This document shows, one piece after another, positions 41,814 through 49,825 of a DNA stretch of 60,612 bases. Every line of letters begins with the position of its first letter. Within the stretch, counting starts at the first letter, position 1. The position numbers were made by a program, and so were the translations under genes. A model generated the notes under the pieces. The model was given only the letters and a program-made list of their open reading frames with translations, did not search any database and was not told where the DNA came from. This DNA comes from Desulfurellaceae bacterium (GTDB taxonomy: Bacteria; Desulfobacterota; Binatia; Bin18), in NCBI GenBank assembly GCA_021296095.1, contig JAGWBB010000009.1, forward strand, positions 4,388 to 64,999. The letters are read 5' to 3'.

Positions 41814-44117
41814 ATGTCATTGCGGTCACATCCGGAAGAGCACGTCGCAGCCCTGCAGAATCGGCTCGCCTACACCGAACGTCTCAAACAGCTGATGAAC
41901 CGCATCCACGCGGCCCAAAATATCGACCAGCTGCTGATCAGCCTGCAAGACGACATGCTGACCCTGTTTGAGGCCGAGCATCTCACCCTGTACGCCGTGG
42001 ATTACGACACGCGTGAACTCTACTCCCGGTTTCTGGATCTGGACAGCATCCAGGAAATCCGCCTGGACCTGAACGAGGCCAGCATTGCCGGGTTTGTCGC
42101 CCGCAGCAAACGCACGGTCAATCTGGCCGACGCCTACGATAGTGCCGAGCTGGCCCGTCTCCACCCGGCCCTGCGCTTTGACCGCTCCTGGGACGAAAAA
42201 ACCGGGATTCGGACTCGACAAGTCCTGACGCTTCCGGTGTGTGGTTCGGACGGCGCGTTGACCGGTGTGCTGCAACTGCTCAACAAGACGGGCGCGGCGC
42301 GTTTCTCCCAGGCCGACGAGGAAAAAGTCGGCGAGCTGGCCCGCACGCTGGGCATTGCGTTGCACAACCAGTACCAGCTGGCCAAGCGCCAGCCCCACAA
42401 GTTCGACTCCCTGCTGGCCGCCGGCCTGCTGAGTCAGGACGAGCTGAACGAGGCAAAAGACCGGGCGCGGCAGTCGGGTCGCAGCGTGGAGGCCGTCCTG
42501 CTCGAACGCTACAAGGTCAGCAAACACGAACTCGGCCGCTCGCTGAGCCAGTACTACGGCTGTCCTTTTCTCGAACCCAGCCCGCAGCTGGTGATTGACG
42601 CCGACCTGGCCAGGAAGATCAGCGTCAACTATCTGCAAAGCAACGACTGGCTGCCGCTCCAGGCGACCGATACCAGCGTCGAAATCCTGACCAGCCAGCC
42701 CCACTCGGTCCAGTACCGCCACGATATCCAGCGGCTCTTCCCGGGCCTCAAGATCGCCTACCGGATCGGCCTGGTCGAGGACATCCGCGAAATCAGCCGG
42801 GCTCTGGTCGGCGAACGCGAGCCGGCGGCCGGCGGGGACTCGCTCCAGGCTATTCTGCGCCAGCTGGCGGCGGAATCGCCGACCCACACCCCGACCGACG
42901 AGGGGCCCGACGAGAACGACAGCGCGGTCGTCCGGCTGGTCAACCGCATGATCGGCGAAGCCTATCAGCAGGGCGCCTCGGACATCCACCTCGAACCCTA
43001 TGGCGAGCAGAAAGAAACCCTGATCCGCTTTCGGGTTGACGGCCGCTGTCACGAATACCTCAAGGTTCCGGCCCAGTACCGTCGTCCCCTGGCCTCGCGC
43101 CTCAAGATCATGGCCAACCTCGATATTGCCGAGCGGCGCAAGCCCCAGGACGGCAAGCTCAAGTTCCGTCTGCCGACCAGAGAGATTGAGCTGCGGGTGG
43201 CCACAATTCCGACCGCCGGCACCGACAACGAGGATGTCGCCCTGCGCATTCTGACCGCCGGCGAGGCGCTGCCCCTGGACAAGATTCAGATGGCGGACGC
43301 CAACCTCACAGCCTTTCGAGCCCTGCTCGACAAGCCCTACGGCCTGATCCTGTGCTCGGGTCCGACCGGCTCGGGAAAAACGACCACCCTGCACTCGGCG
43401 CTGGGCGCCATCAATACGCCCGACAGAAAAATCTGGACTGCGGAAGACCCGGTCGAGATCACCCAGTACGGCCTGCGCCAGAGCCAGGTCCAGCCCAGAA
43501 TCGGCTACGACTTTGCCGCAGCCATGCGCTCCTTTTTGCGCGCCGACCCGGACGTCATCATGGTCGGCGAAATCCGGGATCGGGAAACCGCCCGGATCAG
43601 CATCGAGGCGTCCCTGACCGGTCACCTGATCCTGAGCACCGTGCATACCAACAGTGCCGCCGAGACCATCACCCGCCTGCTCGAAATGGACATGGACCCG
43701 TTTCATTTTGCCGACGCCCTGCTCGGCATCCTGGCTCAGCGCCTGGCCCGGACCATCTGTGCGGACTGTAAAGAACCCTACCGGCCGTCCGGGCAGGAGT
43801 ACGAGGCCCTGGCCGCAGGCTATGGTCCGGCCGCGTTCGCCGAGCTGGACCTGCCCGACACCGCCGACTTCGTGCTGTACCGGGGGCGCGGCTGCGAGGC
43901 GTGTCAGCACACCGGATACAAGGGACGCCTGGGGCTGCACGAACTCCTCGTCGCCAGCGATGATATCAAACGCCTGGTCCACAGCCGCGCCACCGCTGCC
44001 GAACTCCGCCAGGTCGCGCTGGCCCAGGGCATGACCACCCTGGTTCAGGACGGCATTCGCAAAGTCCTCCAGGGCTGGACCGATTACAGCCAGGTACGGG
44101 CGGTGGCCCTACGCTAG
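41814..44117 (+). CDS. GAF-MshEN-PilB/GspE-type secretion ATPase
   Basis: A 767-residue protein in three parts. Residues about 20-185 form a GAF sensor domain (AEHLTLYAVDYDTRELYSRF). Residues about 196-300 look like an MshEN/GspE N-terminal domain (LLSQDELNEAKDRARQSGRSVEAVLLER), which binds cyclic di-GMP in some proteins, although the usual RLG start is RSV here. The rest is the type II/IV motor ATPase: Walker A GPTGSGKTTT near 517-526, Walker B region PDVIMVGEIRD near 575-585, and a zinc knuckle of CADC (about 649) and CEAC (about 693). It would power pilus or secretion-type assembly. It is an orphan with no pil or gsp genes nearby. CAGGAGGC precedes the start. Confidence 0.88.
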   Translation: MSLRSHPEEHVAALQNRLAYTERLKQLMNRIHAAQNIDQLLISLQDDMLTLFEAEHLTLYAVDYDTRELYSRFLDLDSIQEIRLDLNEASIAGFVARSKRTVNLADAYDSAELARLHPALRFDRSWDEKTGIRTRQVLTLPVCGSDGALTGVLQLLNKTGAARFSQADEEKVGELARTLGIALHNQYQLAKRQPHKFDSLLAAGLLSQDELNEAKDRARQSGRSVEAVLLERYKVSKHELGRSLSQYYGCPFLEPSPQLVIDADLARKISVNYLQSNDWLPLQATDTSVEILTSQPHSVQYRHDIQRLFPGLKIAYRIGLVEDIREISRALVGEREPAAGGDSLQAILRQLAAESPTHTPTDEGPDENDSAVVRLVNRMIGEAYQQGASDIHLEPYGEQKETLIRFRVDGRCHEYLKVPAQYRRPLASRLKIMANLDIAERRKPQDGKLKFRLPTREIELRVATIPTAGTDNEDVALRILTAGEALPLDKIQMADANLTAFRALLDKPYGLILCSGPTGSGKTTTLHSALGAINTPDRKIWTAEDPVEITQYGLRQSQVQPRIGYDFAAAMRSFLRADPDVIMVGEIRDRETARISIEASLTGHLILSTVHTNSAAETITRLLEMDMDPFHFADALLGILAQRLARTICADCKEPYRPSGQEYEALAAGYGPAAFAELDLPDTADFVLYRGRGCEACQHTGYKGRLGLHELLVASDDIKRLVHSRATAAELRQVALAQGMTTLVQDGIRKVLQGWTDYSQVRAVALR

Positions 44118-44271
44118 AGCGTTTCACGTTAGGCTGTAGCCCCGCCGTTCCGCTCTCGTCAGGCCGGACGTGATCCGGCATTCCCTGCTTCGACTTCGCT
44201 CCGCTCCGCTCAGCATGAACGGGTAACGCGCCTGAAGTCGAAGGGCGACACAGCATCGTGAAGTGCGCTAG
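44114..44271. mobile_element. CTAG-flanked MITE-like element
   Basis: A 158-base interval starts CTAGAGCGTTTCACG and ends CGTGAAGTGCGCTAG, so it is bounded by CTAG on both sides with imperfect inverted ends sharing TTCACG. Inside is a second inverted repeat, CTTCGACTTC (44188-44197) and GAAGTCGAAG (44234-44243), around GCTCAGCATGAACGG, a motif I know as a widespread interspersed repeat. It has no ORF. The first CTAG includes the TAG stop of the ATPase gene. A related start lies at 60533. Confidence 0.45.
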
Positions 44272-44339
44272 CCCGCCCCCAAACCCTACTTTCAGCAGCC
44301 CCGGCTTTTCGCTATGCTGCCCCGACTTGGGGAGCACTT

Positions 44340-46127
44340 ATGAGAAATACCGGTAGGACCTGTTCGGTGGGGCTGGGTGTGGGCATCCTGTTCAGTCTGC
44401 TCGCCTCTTCGGCCTGGGCGATCTTTGTCGACGAGGCCGAGACCATTCGCTTCAACGGCCGGATGTATAACCGGACGGCCATGGCGGTCGAGAGCGCGGC
44501 CGACAACACCCGCATTCAGACGCCGTATAACAGCTGGAACATGCTGCAAAACCGGACCTTCGTTCAGATGGAGCTGCGTCACAACCTGACCGATCTGATC
44601 ATGGGCCGGTCTGACGGTCCGCTGGCTGCGGTCCAGTCCCTGCTGAGTCCCCTGGGCTTTCTGGCGCCCGACGATTTCGAGTATTTCGTGACCTATCGCG
44701 GCGAGTACGACGGGGTGTGGGACTTTGGCCCGGACGTGTTCAGCGAGCGCTTTCCGCTGCTGAGCGACTGCGGACCGGCGAGCAAGGTCAAACAGAAACA
44801 GCCCCAGGCCTTCGGCTGTAGCCAGGTCGATACGCGCCGACGCCGGCGCAGTCGGCACCGGCTGTTTGAGGCCTATATCAACTATACCAAGGGGCCCCTG
44901 TTTGTCCGCCTCGGCCGCCAGAACCTGTCGTGGGGCGAGACCGACGTGTTCCGCCTGATGGATCAGATCAATCCCCTGGACGCCAGCTTTGGCGGCTTTC
45001 TGGTCACCCTGGACGAGCGGCGCATCCCGCTCGACATGCTGCGGGTGGTGTACGGCCTGGGCGGTGTCGGGCCGCTGTCGGAACTCAACCTGGAGGGCTT
45101 TATGGTCGTGGACGACGAGGTCTCCACGCCCACCCCGGCCGGTTCGCCGTGGTCCACGCCCAACCCGGCCGGTATTCGGTCTGCCCTCAAAAAACCGGCC
45201 CGCAATTTCACCGACCTGCGGGGCGGTGGACGCGTCGTCGGCGTGTGGGGCGATTTCATGTTCACCGTGGCCCACTACTACACCTATCTCGACGGGGCGA
45301 CAGGCCGCGTGGTTACCCCGACCGGCGATTCGCCGCTCAGGCTCAGCGAGTTCCGCGAGGCGGGTCGGCAGGGTGAAGTCGGGCGCTACCTGTTTGATAA
45401 TTTTCAGACCAATATCCTGTTTCCCAAGGTCCAGATCAGCGGGGCAAGCCTGACCTTTGGTCTGCCCAGCCTGTCGGCCATCGTGCGCAGCGAGTTTGCC
45501 TACTTCTACGCCGAGCCGTTTTTCAAGAACGCGTCCCCGACTCAGCTGCTCGGGCCGATTGCCGACCCGGACAACTTTGCCCTCACCCCCGGTTACAGCC
45601 AGGTCGCCTGTCCGTCCTCGGTCAGCAACGACGTGTGCCTGCGCTACAAGAGCGACATCGACCGCTCAGACGTGATCCGCTGGGCGGTGGGTATGGACAT
45701 GGACCGCTATATCCAGCTGCTCAATCCCCAGCAGTCGTTTGTGCTCAGCGGTCAGATTTTCGGCACCCATATTCTGGACTTTAACGATACCAAGCTCAGC
45801 TCGGTCAGAGACAGCTTCGGCTTTGGCCACTTCGCCGTTCCGGTTCTCGATCCGAACCGAAGGAATACGTCCTTTGTGAACATGGACCAGCATCAGCTGA
45901 TCAATACCCTGTCCATCTCAACCGCTTACCGCTCGGGCGCGATCTCGCCGGCCCTGGTCTTCCTATACGACTGGCAGGGCGCGTGGCTGGTGCAGCCGGG
46001 CATTACCTTTACCCGCGACCCGTTCCGTTTCATTATCCAGTACAACTACATCGACGGACAGTATAACGGCATCGGCTTTTTACGTGACCGCGACAACCTG
46101 ATCGTGCAGCTCGAGGTGGTCATCTGA
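44340..46127 (+). CDS. DUF1302 family outer-membrane barrel
   Basis: A 595-residue protein with a signal peptide (to about residue 27, SSAWA) and then a long beta-barrel pattern. FNGRMYNRTA, LRHNLTDL and the typical RLGRQNLSWGETDVFRLMDQINPLD block identify DUF1302; the last residues RDNLIVQLEVVI match an outer-membrane terminal strand. DUF1302 proteins are thought to be porin-like or adhesin-like and are often linked to hydrocarbon, steroid or lipid use together with DUF1329 proteins. The next gene, an HpaB-like enzyme, starts 16 bases later, so the pair is one transcript and the barrel may admit that enzyme's substrate (inference). Confidence 0.8.
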   Translation: MRNTGRTCSVGLGVGILFSLLASSAWAIFVDEAETIRFNGRMYNRTAMAVESAADNTRIQTPYNSWNMLQNRTFVQMELRHNLTDLIMGRSDGPLAAVQSLLSPLGFLAPDDFEYFVTYRGEYDGVWDFGPDVFSERFPLLSDCGPASKVKQKQPQAFGCSQVDTRRRRRSRHRLFEAYINYTKGPLFVRLGRQNLSWGETDVFRLMDQINPLDASFGGFLVTLDERRIPLDMLRVVYGLGGVGPLSELNLEGFMVVDDEVSTPTPAGSPWSTPNPAGIRSALKKPARNFTDLRGGGRVVGVWGDFMFTVAHYYTYLDGATGRVVTPTGDSPLRLSEFREAGRQGEVGRYLFDNFQTNILFPKVQISGASLTFGLPSLSAIVRSEFAYFYAEPFFKNASPTQLLGPIADPDNFALTPGYSQVACPSSVSNDVCLRYKSDIDRSDVIRWAVGMDMDRYIQLLNPQQSFVLSGQIFGTHILDFNDTKLSSVRDSFGFGHFAVPVLDPNRRNTSFVNMDQHQLINTLSISTAYRSGAISPALVFLYDWQGAWLVQPGITFTRDPFRFIIQYNYIDGQYNGIGFLRDRDNLIVQLEVVI

Positions 46128-46143
46128 ACAGGAGGACAAGACG

Positions 46144-47586
46144 ATGGGTCTGCGCACACCCGAACAGTACAAAGACGCCCTGAGGGACGGCCGCGAGGTC
46201 TATTATCGGGGAGAGCTGGTGCCCGATGTCACCGCCCATCCGGTCATCGGCAAGGCGGTCAACCACGCCTGTATCGACTATCAGATGGCCGAAGACCCCC
46301 GCTACCGGGATCTGGCCGTGATCAGCGACCCCGACCTGGGCGACTATTCGCGCTTCTATCATATTCCCCGCAATACCGAGGATCTGCTGCAACGCAGCCG
46401 TCTGATTGCGGCCAGCACCCGCGAGGGCGCGACCCTGGTCGTGCTGATTAAAGAGATCGGCACCGACGCCCTGTTTGCCCTGCATGTTGTGGCCGAAGAA
46501 ATGGCCAAGCGCGGTAAGCCCGAATACAAGGAACGGGTTCGCAAGTATTACGAGCTGTGTCGCGACCGGGACTACGGCGTGGCCGTGGCCCAGAGCGATG
46601 TCAAGGGCGACCGGGGGCTCGGCCCCCAGGGTCAGGCGCACGACGACTACTACCTGCGGGTGGTGGAAGAGCGCGCGGACGGCATTGTGGTGCGCGGTGC
46701 CAAGACGCATACCTCGGTCCTGACCAACACCGACGAGGTCATCGTCCTGCCGACCCGAGCGATGAAACCGGACGACGGCGCCTACTCCGTGGCCTTTGCC
46801 CTGCCGGCCGCAACCAAGGGGCTCAAGCTGCTGGCCAGCTCCTACGGTGGGACGCCAAGAGACCCGTTTGAGTTTCCGATCAGCGCCAGTCATAAAATGA
46901 TGGAAACGCTGACGGTTTTTGACGATGTGTTCGTGCCCTGGGAGCGCGTGTTCCTGAACGGCGAAACCGAAGCGGCCGGCTTTCTGGCCCTGACCTTTGT
47001 CAAATTCCATCGCTTCACCGCAGTATCGTATAAACTGCCCCTGCTGGAACTGCTGGCCGGCGCGGCCCAGGCGATTGCCGAGTACAACGGCATTGAACGG
47101 GCCGGCCATATCCGGGAGAAGCTGACCAAGCTGGCGACCTATCACGCCACGGTCCAGGGTCTGATTTTCGCCGCCGCCCATAACCACGAAATCGTGGCAC
47201 CGGACATTGCGGTGCCGAACACCCTGCTGACCAACGTCGCCAAGTACCAGTTCGCCTCGAACTATCACACTGCGGTGCAGATGGTGCAGGACGTGAGCGG
47301 CGGTCTGCTGGTCACCGGCCCGGCGGTCGAGGACTGGCGCAGCGAGGCGACCGGGCCGTATCTGGAAAAATACTACGGCGGCAAAAAAGGCACCTCGGCC
47401 GAAGAGCGCGTCCGGCTGCTGAACCTGATCTCTGACCTGACGGCCGGTGACTATGGCGGCTATCAGGAGGTGCTGGCCGTCCACGCCGAGGGTTCGCTGG
47501 AAGCCGAGAAACTCCAGACCTACCGCGAATACGACTTTGCGACCGCCGCCGACTATGCCCGGGAGCTGGCCGGAATCAAGAAGTAG
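46144..47586 (+). CDS. HpaB/4-hydroxybutyryl-CoA dehydratase superfamily flavoprotein
   Basis: A 480-residue protein of the HpaB family with the acyl-CoA-dehydrogenase-like fold. RTPEQYKDALRDGREVYYRGELV is the family start, and GAKTHTSVLTNTDEVIVLPTRAM is the core flavin region. In 4-hydroxybutyryl-CoA dehydratase, cysteines near 99 and 103 and a later H-C pair hold an iron-sulfur cluster. Here the first region is EGATLVVLIKEIG without cysteine, and the later site reads HRFTAVSYK with serine instead of cysteine. A flavin-dependent aromatic hydroxylase is therefore likelier than a dehydratase. GGAGGACAAG precedes the start. It follows a DUF1302 barrel gene in one transcript; no HpaC reductase is adjacent. 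Confidence 0.82.
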   Translation: MGLRTPEQYKDALRDGREVYYRGELVPDVTAHPVIGKAVNHACIDYQMAEDPRYRDLAVISDPDLGDYSRFYHIPRNTEDLLQRSRLIAASTREGATLVVLIKEIGTDALFALHVVAEEMAKRGKPEYKERVRKYYELCRDRDYGVAVAQSDVKGDRGLGPQGQAHDDYYLRVVEERADGIVVRGAKTHTSVLTNTDEVIVLPTRAMKPDDGAYSVAFALPAATKGLKLLASSYGGTPRDPFEFPISASHKMMETLTVFDDVFVPWERVFLNGETEAAGFLALTFVKFHRFTAVSYKLPLLELLAGAAQAIAEYNGIERAGHIREKLTKLATYHATVQGLIFAAAHNHEIVAPDIAVPNTLLTNVAKYQFASNYHTAVQMVQDVSGGLLVTGPAVEDWRSEATGPYLEKYYGGKKGTSAEERVRLLNLISDLTAGDYGGYQEVLAVHAEGSLEAEKLQTYREYDFATAADYARELAGIKK

Positions 47587-47624
47587 GAGCGGGCAGCGGC
47601 CGCAGTGCTACTGAGACGCAGCGC

Positions 47625-47846
47625 TCAGGCTGCATACCGAAGCACCTCTAATTCCGCCGTGCTATCGGTGCGCACGAGGAGCATCTCAACACGCGCCATG
47701 ACCGTGTCCTCGATGAGATATTCGCGGCAGGACGCGCATTGCAAGACCGGCAGTTGCTTGAGGATGACGATGCGCTCCTCGGAAAGTTTGAACGGCAAAT
47801 TGGTCAGTGCCGAAATCATACGATCGCCACACACGCCACACTTCAT
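47625..47846 (-). CDS. YgiT-type zinc-finger protein (antitoxin partner)
   Basis: A 73-residue protein with two zinc-binding pairs, C3-x-x-C6 (MKCGVCGDRM) and C37-x-x-C40 (LQCASCREYL), in the YgiT/MqsA N-terminal pattern. Such proteins usually follow a DUF4258 toxin-like gene. Here the gene upstream on the same strand is a shortened DUF4258-like remnant whose TGA overlaps this ATG. AAGGAGAAACCC gives a good ribosome site. There is no separate HTH domain as in full MqsA. The zinc-finger call is sure; its antitoxin role is from family context. Confidence 0.8.
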   Translation of the reverse strand: MKCGVCGDRMISALTNLPFKLSEERIVILKQLPVLQCASCREYLIEDTVMARVEMLLVRTDSTAELEVLRYAA

Positions 47847-47956
47847 GGGTTTCTCCTTCGGGTCTTATTGACGTGGTAGGTCCAGAAAATCCGGCCATCA
47901 CGAAGGCACCGCCGAATAAACGCGACAGGATCATCGGGAAGCTGTCGTTCAGCCAT
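47843..47956 (-). pseudogene. Truncated DUF4258-type toxin remnant
   Basis: A 37-codon frame reads AERQLPDDPVAFIRRCLRDG, then RIFWTYHVN, and ends KTRRRNP. The first 30 residues match the usual start of DUF4258 proteins, which continue for about 100 residues. KTRRR looks like the normal C-terminal tail. An in-frame deletion joining HVN to KTRRR would explain the sequence, leaving the ATGA overlap with the zinc-finger gene intact. The toxin fold cannot form from so little, so the gene is called broken. The family recall is from memory. Confidence 0.6.
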
Positions 47957-47987
47957 AGCTCAAATCTAGCTGGGGTTTGCAGTAGAC

Positions 47988-49814
47988 TTACTCCACTGTC
48001 ACACTCTTGGCCAGGTTGCGGGGCTGGTCGACATCGGTGCCGCGGTACAGGGCAACATGGTAGGCCAGCAGCTGAAGCGGAACCGTCAGCATGATGGGCA
48101 TCAGCAGGTGGTGGGTGCGGGGGACCTGAACGATTTCCCAGGCAATATCCTCCAGCTCGGGCGACGGCGCGTCGGTCAGGGCGATGATCCGTCCGCCACG
48201 CGCCTCGACCTCTTTCATGTTGCTGAGCGTCTTGGCGTACACGGCGTCTTTGGGAAGCAGCACGACCACCGGCAGCTGGTCGTCAATCAGCGCGATGGGG
48301 CCGTGTTTCATCTCTCCGGCCGGATAGCCCTCGGCATGGATGTACGAGAGTTCCTTGAGCTTGAGCGCCCCTTCGAGCGCGATGGGATAATTCACCCCAC
48401 GCCCCAGGTATAGGAAATCGTCGGCGTGGCCATATTTTTTGGCGATTTTTTCAACGCTACGCTCTTTATTCAGGAGCTGTTGGACGAGAGCAGGCAGATT
48501 GACCAGGTCTTCGAGGAGCCGCTGACCGGTGGCTTGGTCGAGAACGCCGCGGCGTCGGCCAAGATACACCGCCAGCAGGTAGAGCGCCGTGACCTGGGTC
48601 GTAAACGCTTTGGTTGAGGCGACGCTGATCTCCGGTCCGGCGTGGGTATAGACGACCATGTCGGCCTTACGCGGGATCGAGGCGTCGACCACATTACAGA
48701 CAGTGAGGGTTGTGGCCCCAGCCGTCCGGGCATACTCCAGCGCCGCCAGGGTGTCGGCCGTTTCGCCCGACTGCGACACGGTCAGGACCAGGCTGTCGGC
48801 GTCAAGGGGTGGATTGCGATAGCGGAATTCACTGCCGTAATCGACCTCGGCCGGAATACGGGCCAACTCTTCCAGGAAAAACTTGCCCAGCAGACAGGCG
48901 TGCCAGGCCGTGCCGCAGGCCAGCAGCGCAACGCGTTTGATCGAGTCCAGGACCCGGCCGTGAGCCTCGAGTTCGCCCAGCCACACATGCCCCTCCTCGG
49001 CTCGGATGCGGCTCCGCATGGTATCGATAATGGCCTGCGGCTGCTCGTGAATCTCCTTGAGCAGGAAGTGCTTATAGCCCTCCTTCTGGGCGGTCAGCGC
49101 GTCCCAGCTCACATGGCGTGGCGCACGTTCGACCGGCTGACCGTCAAAGTTGGAGAAGCGGACTCCCCCACGGCTGACCTCGGCCAGGTCGCCGTCGTCG
49201 AGGAAAGCAACCTGGCGGGTATAGTCCAACAGGGCCGGGATATCGGACGCAATGAAGTTCTCGCCCTCCCCCAGACCGACAACAATGGGCGTCGCGTTCT
49301 TGGCCGCAATAATGGTATCGGGCTGGCTCTCGCACAGGGCGACAATGGCAAACGAGCCGGCCAGGCGTTTCAGGGCGGCCCGGGTGGCCTCGGCAAAAGT
49401 CAGTCCGTCCTGGATATGCTGGTCGATGAGATGCGAGATCACCTCGGTATCGGTCTCCGAGCTGAAGCGTCGACCCCGGGCGAGCAGTTCGTGGCGCAGC
49501 TCCAGATAGTTTTCAATAATGCCGTTGTGGATGACCACCACCTGTCCGGCCCGGTGCGGGTGGGCGTTCTCCTCGGACGGTCGTCCGTGGGTGGCCCAGC
49601 GGGTATGGCCCACGCCGACCGTGCCCTGGACCGGCTCGGCGCGCAGGACGTGGTCGAGGTTCTCCAGCTTGCCGACCGAGCGCCGCAGCACGATCCCGTT
49701 GCCGGCCACCGCCAGCCCGGCCGAGTCATAGCCCCGGTAGGCCAGACGTTGCAGCCCCTGGTACAACAGCGGGGCAGCCTGACGGTGGCCGACATAACCG
49801 ATGATGCCGCACAT
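47988..49814 (-). CDS. glmS: Glucosamine-6-phosphate synthase (isomerizing)
   Basis: A 608-residue enzyme that makes glucosamine-6-phosphate from fructose-6-phosphate and glutamine, the entry to amino-sugar synthesis. The N-terminal glutaminase has the catalytic Cys2 (MCGIIGYVG), RGYDSAG and GHTRWATHG. Two SIS sugar-isomerase domains follow, with SQSGETADT and, at the C-terminus, NLAKSVTVE. It lies 11 bases after glmU on the minus strand, so the two steps to UDP-GlcNAc are one operon. That gap leaves no room for a glmS ribozyme directly before it. Confidence 0.96.
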   Translation of the reverse strand: MCGIIGYVGHRQAAPLLYQGLQRLAYRGYDSAGLAVAGNGIVLRRSVGKLENLDHVLRAEPVQGTVGVGHTRWATHGRPSEENAHPHRAGQVVVIHNGIIENYLELRHELLARGRRFSSETDTEVISHLIDQHIQDGLTFAEATRAALKRLAGSFAIVALCESQPDTIIAAKNATPIVVGLGEGENFIASDIPALLDYTRQVAFLDDGDLAEVSRGGVRFSNFDGQPVERAPRHVSWDALTAQKEGYKHFLLKEIHEQPQAIIDTMRSRIRAEEGHVWLGELEAHGRVLDSIKRVALLACGTAWHACLLGKFFLEELARIPAEVDYGSEFRYRNPPLDADSLVLTVSQSGETADTLAALEYARTAGATTLTVCNVVDASIPRKADMVVYTHAGPEISVASTKAFTTQVTALYLLAVYLGRRRGVLDQATGQRLLEDLVNLPALVQQLLNKERSVEKIAKKYGHADDFLYLGRGVNYPIALEGALKLKELSYIHAEGYPAGEMKHGPIALIDDQLPVVVLLPKDAVYAKTLSNMKEVEARGGRIIALTDAPSPELEDIAWEIVQVPRTHHLLMPIMLTVPLQLLAYHVALYRGTDVDQPRNLAKSVTVE

Positions 49815-49825
49815 GTCCCTGGTCC

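Noticed and set aside
41826-43982. A 718-codon open frame antisense to the PilB-type ATPase gene
   Set aside because: It mirrors the real gene frame for frame, lacks a ribosome site, and encodes a low-information product.
46120-47484. A 454-codon open frame antisense to the HpaB-like gene
   Set aside because: It shows no motif and its span is fully explained by the plus-strand gene.
46144-47586. 4-hydroxybutyryl-CoA dehydratase as the product name
   Set aside because: The cysteine ligands of the iron-sulfur cluster are missing at both expected places.
49815-49825. A glmS ribozyme before glmS
   Set aside because: Only 11 bases separate glmU and glmS, and no core ribozyme sequence is present.
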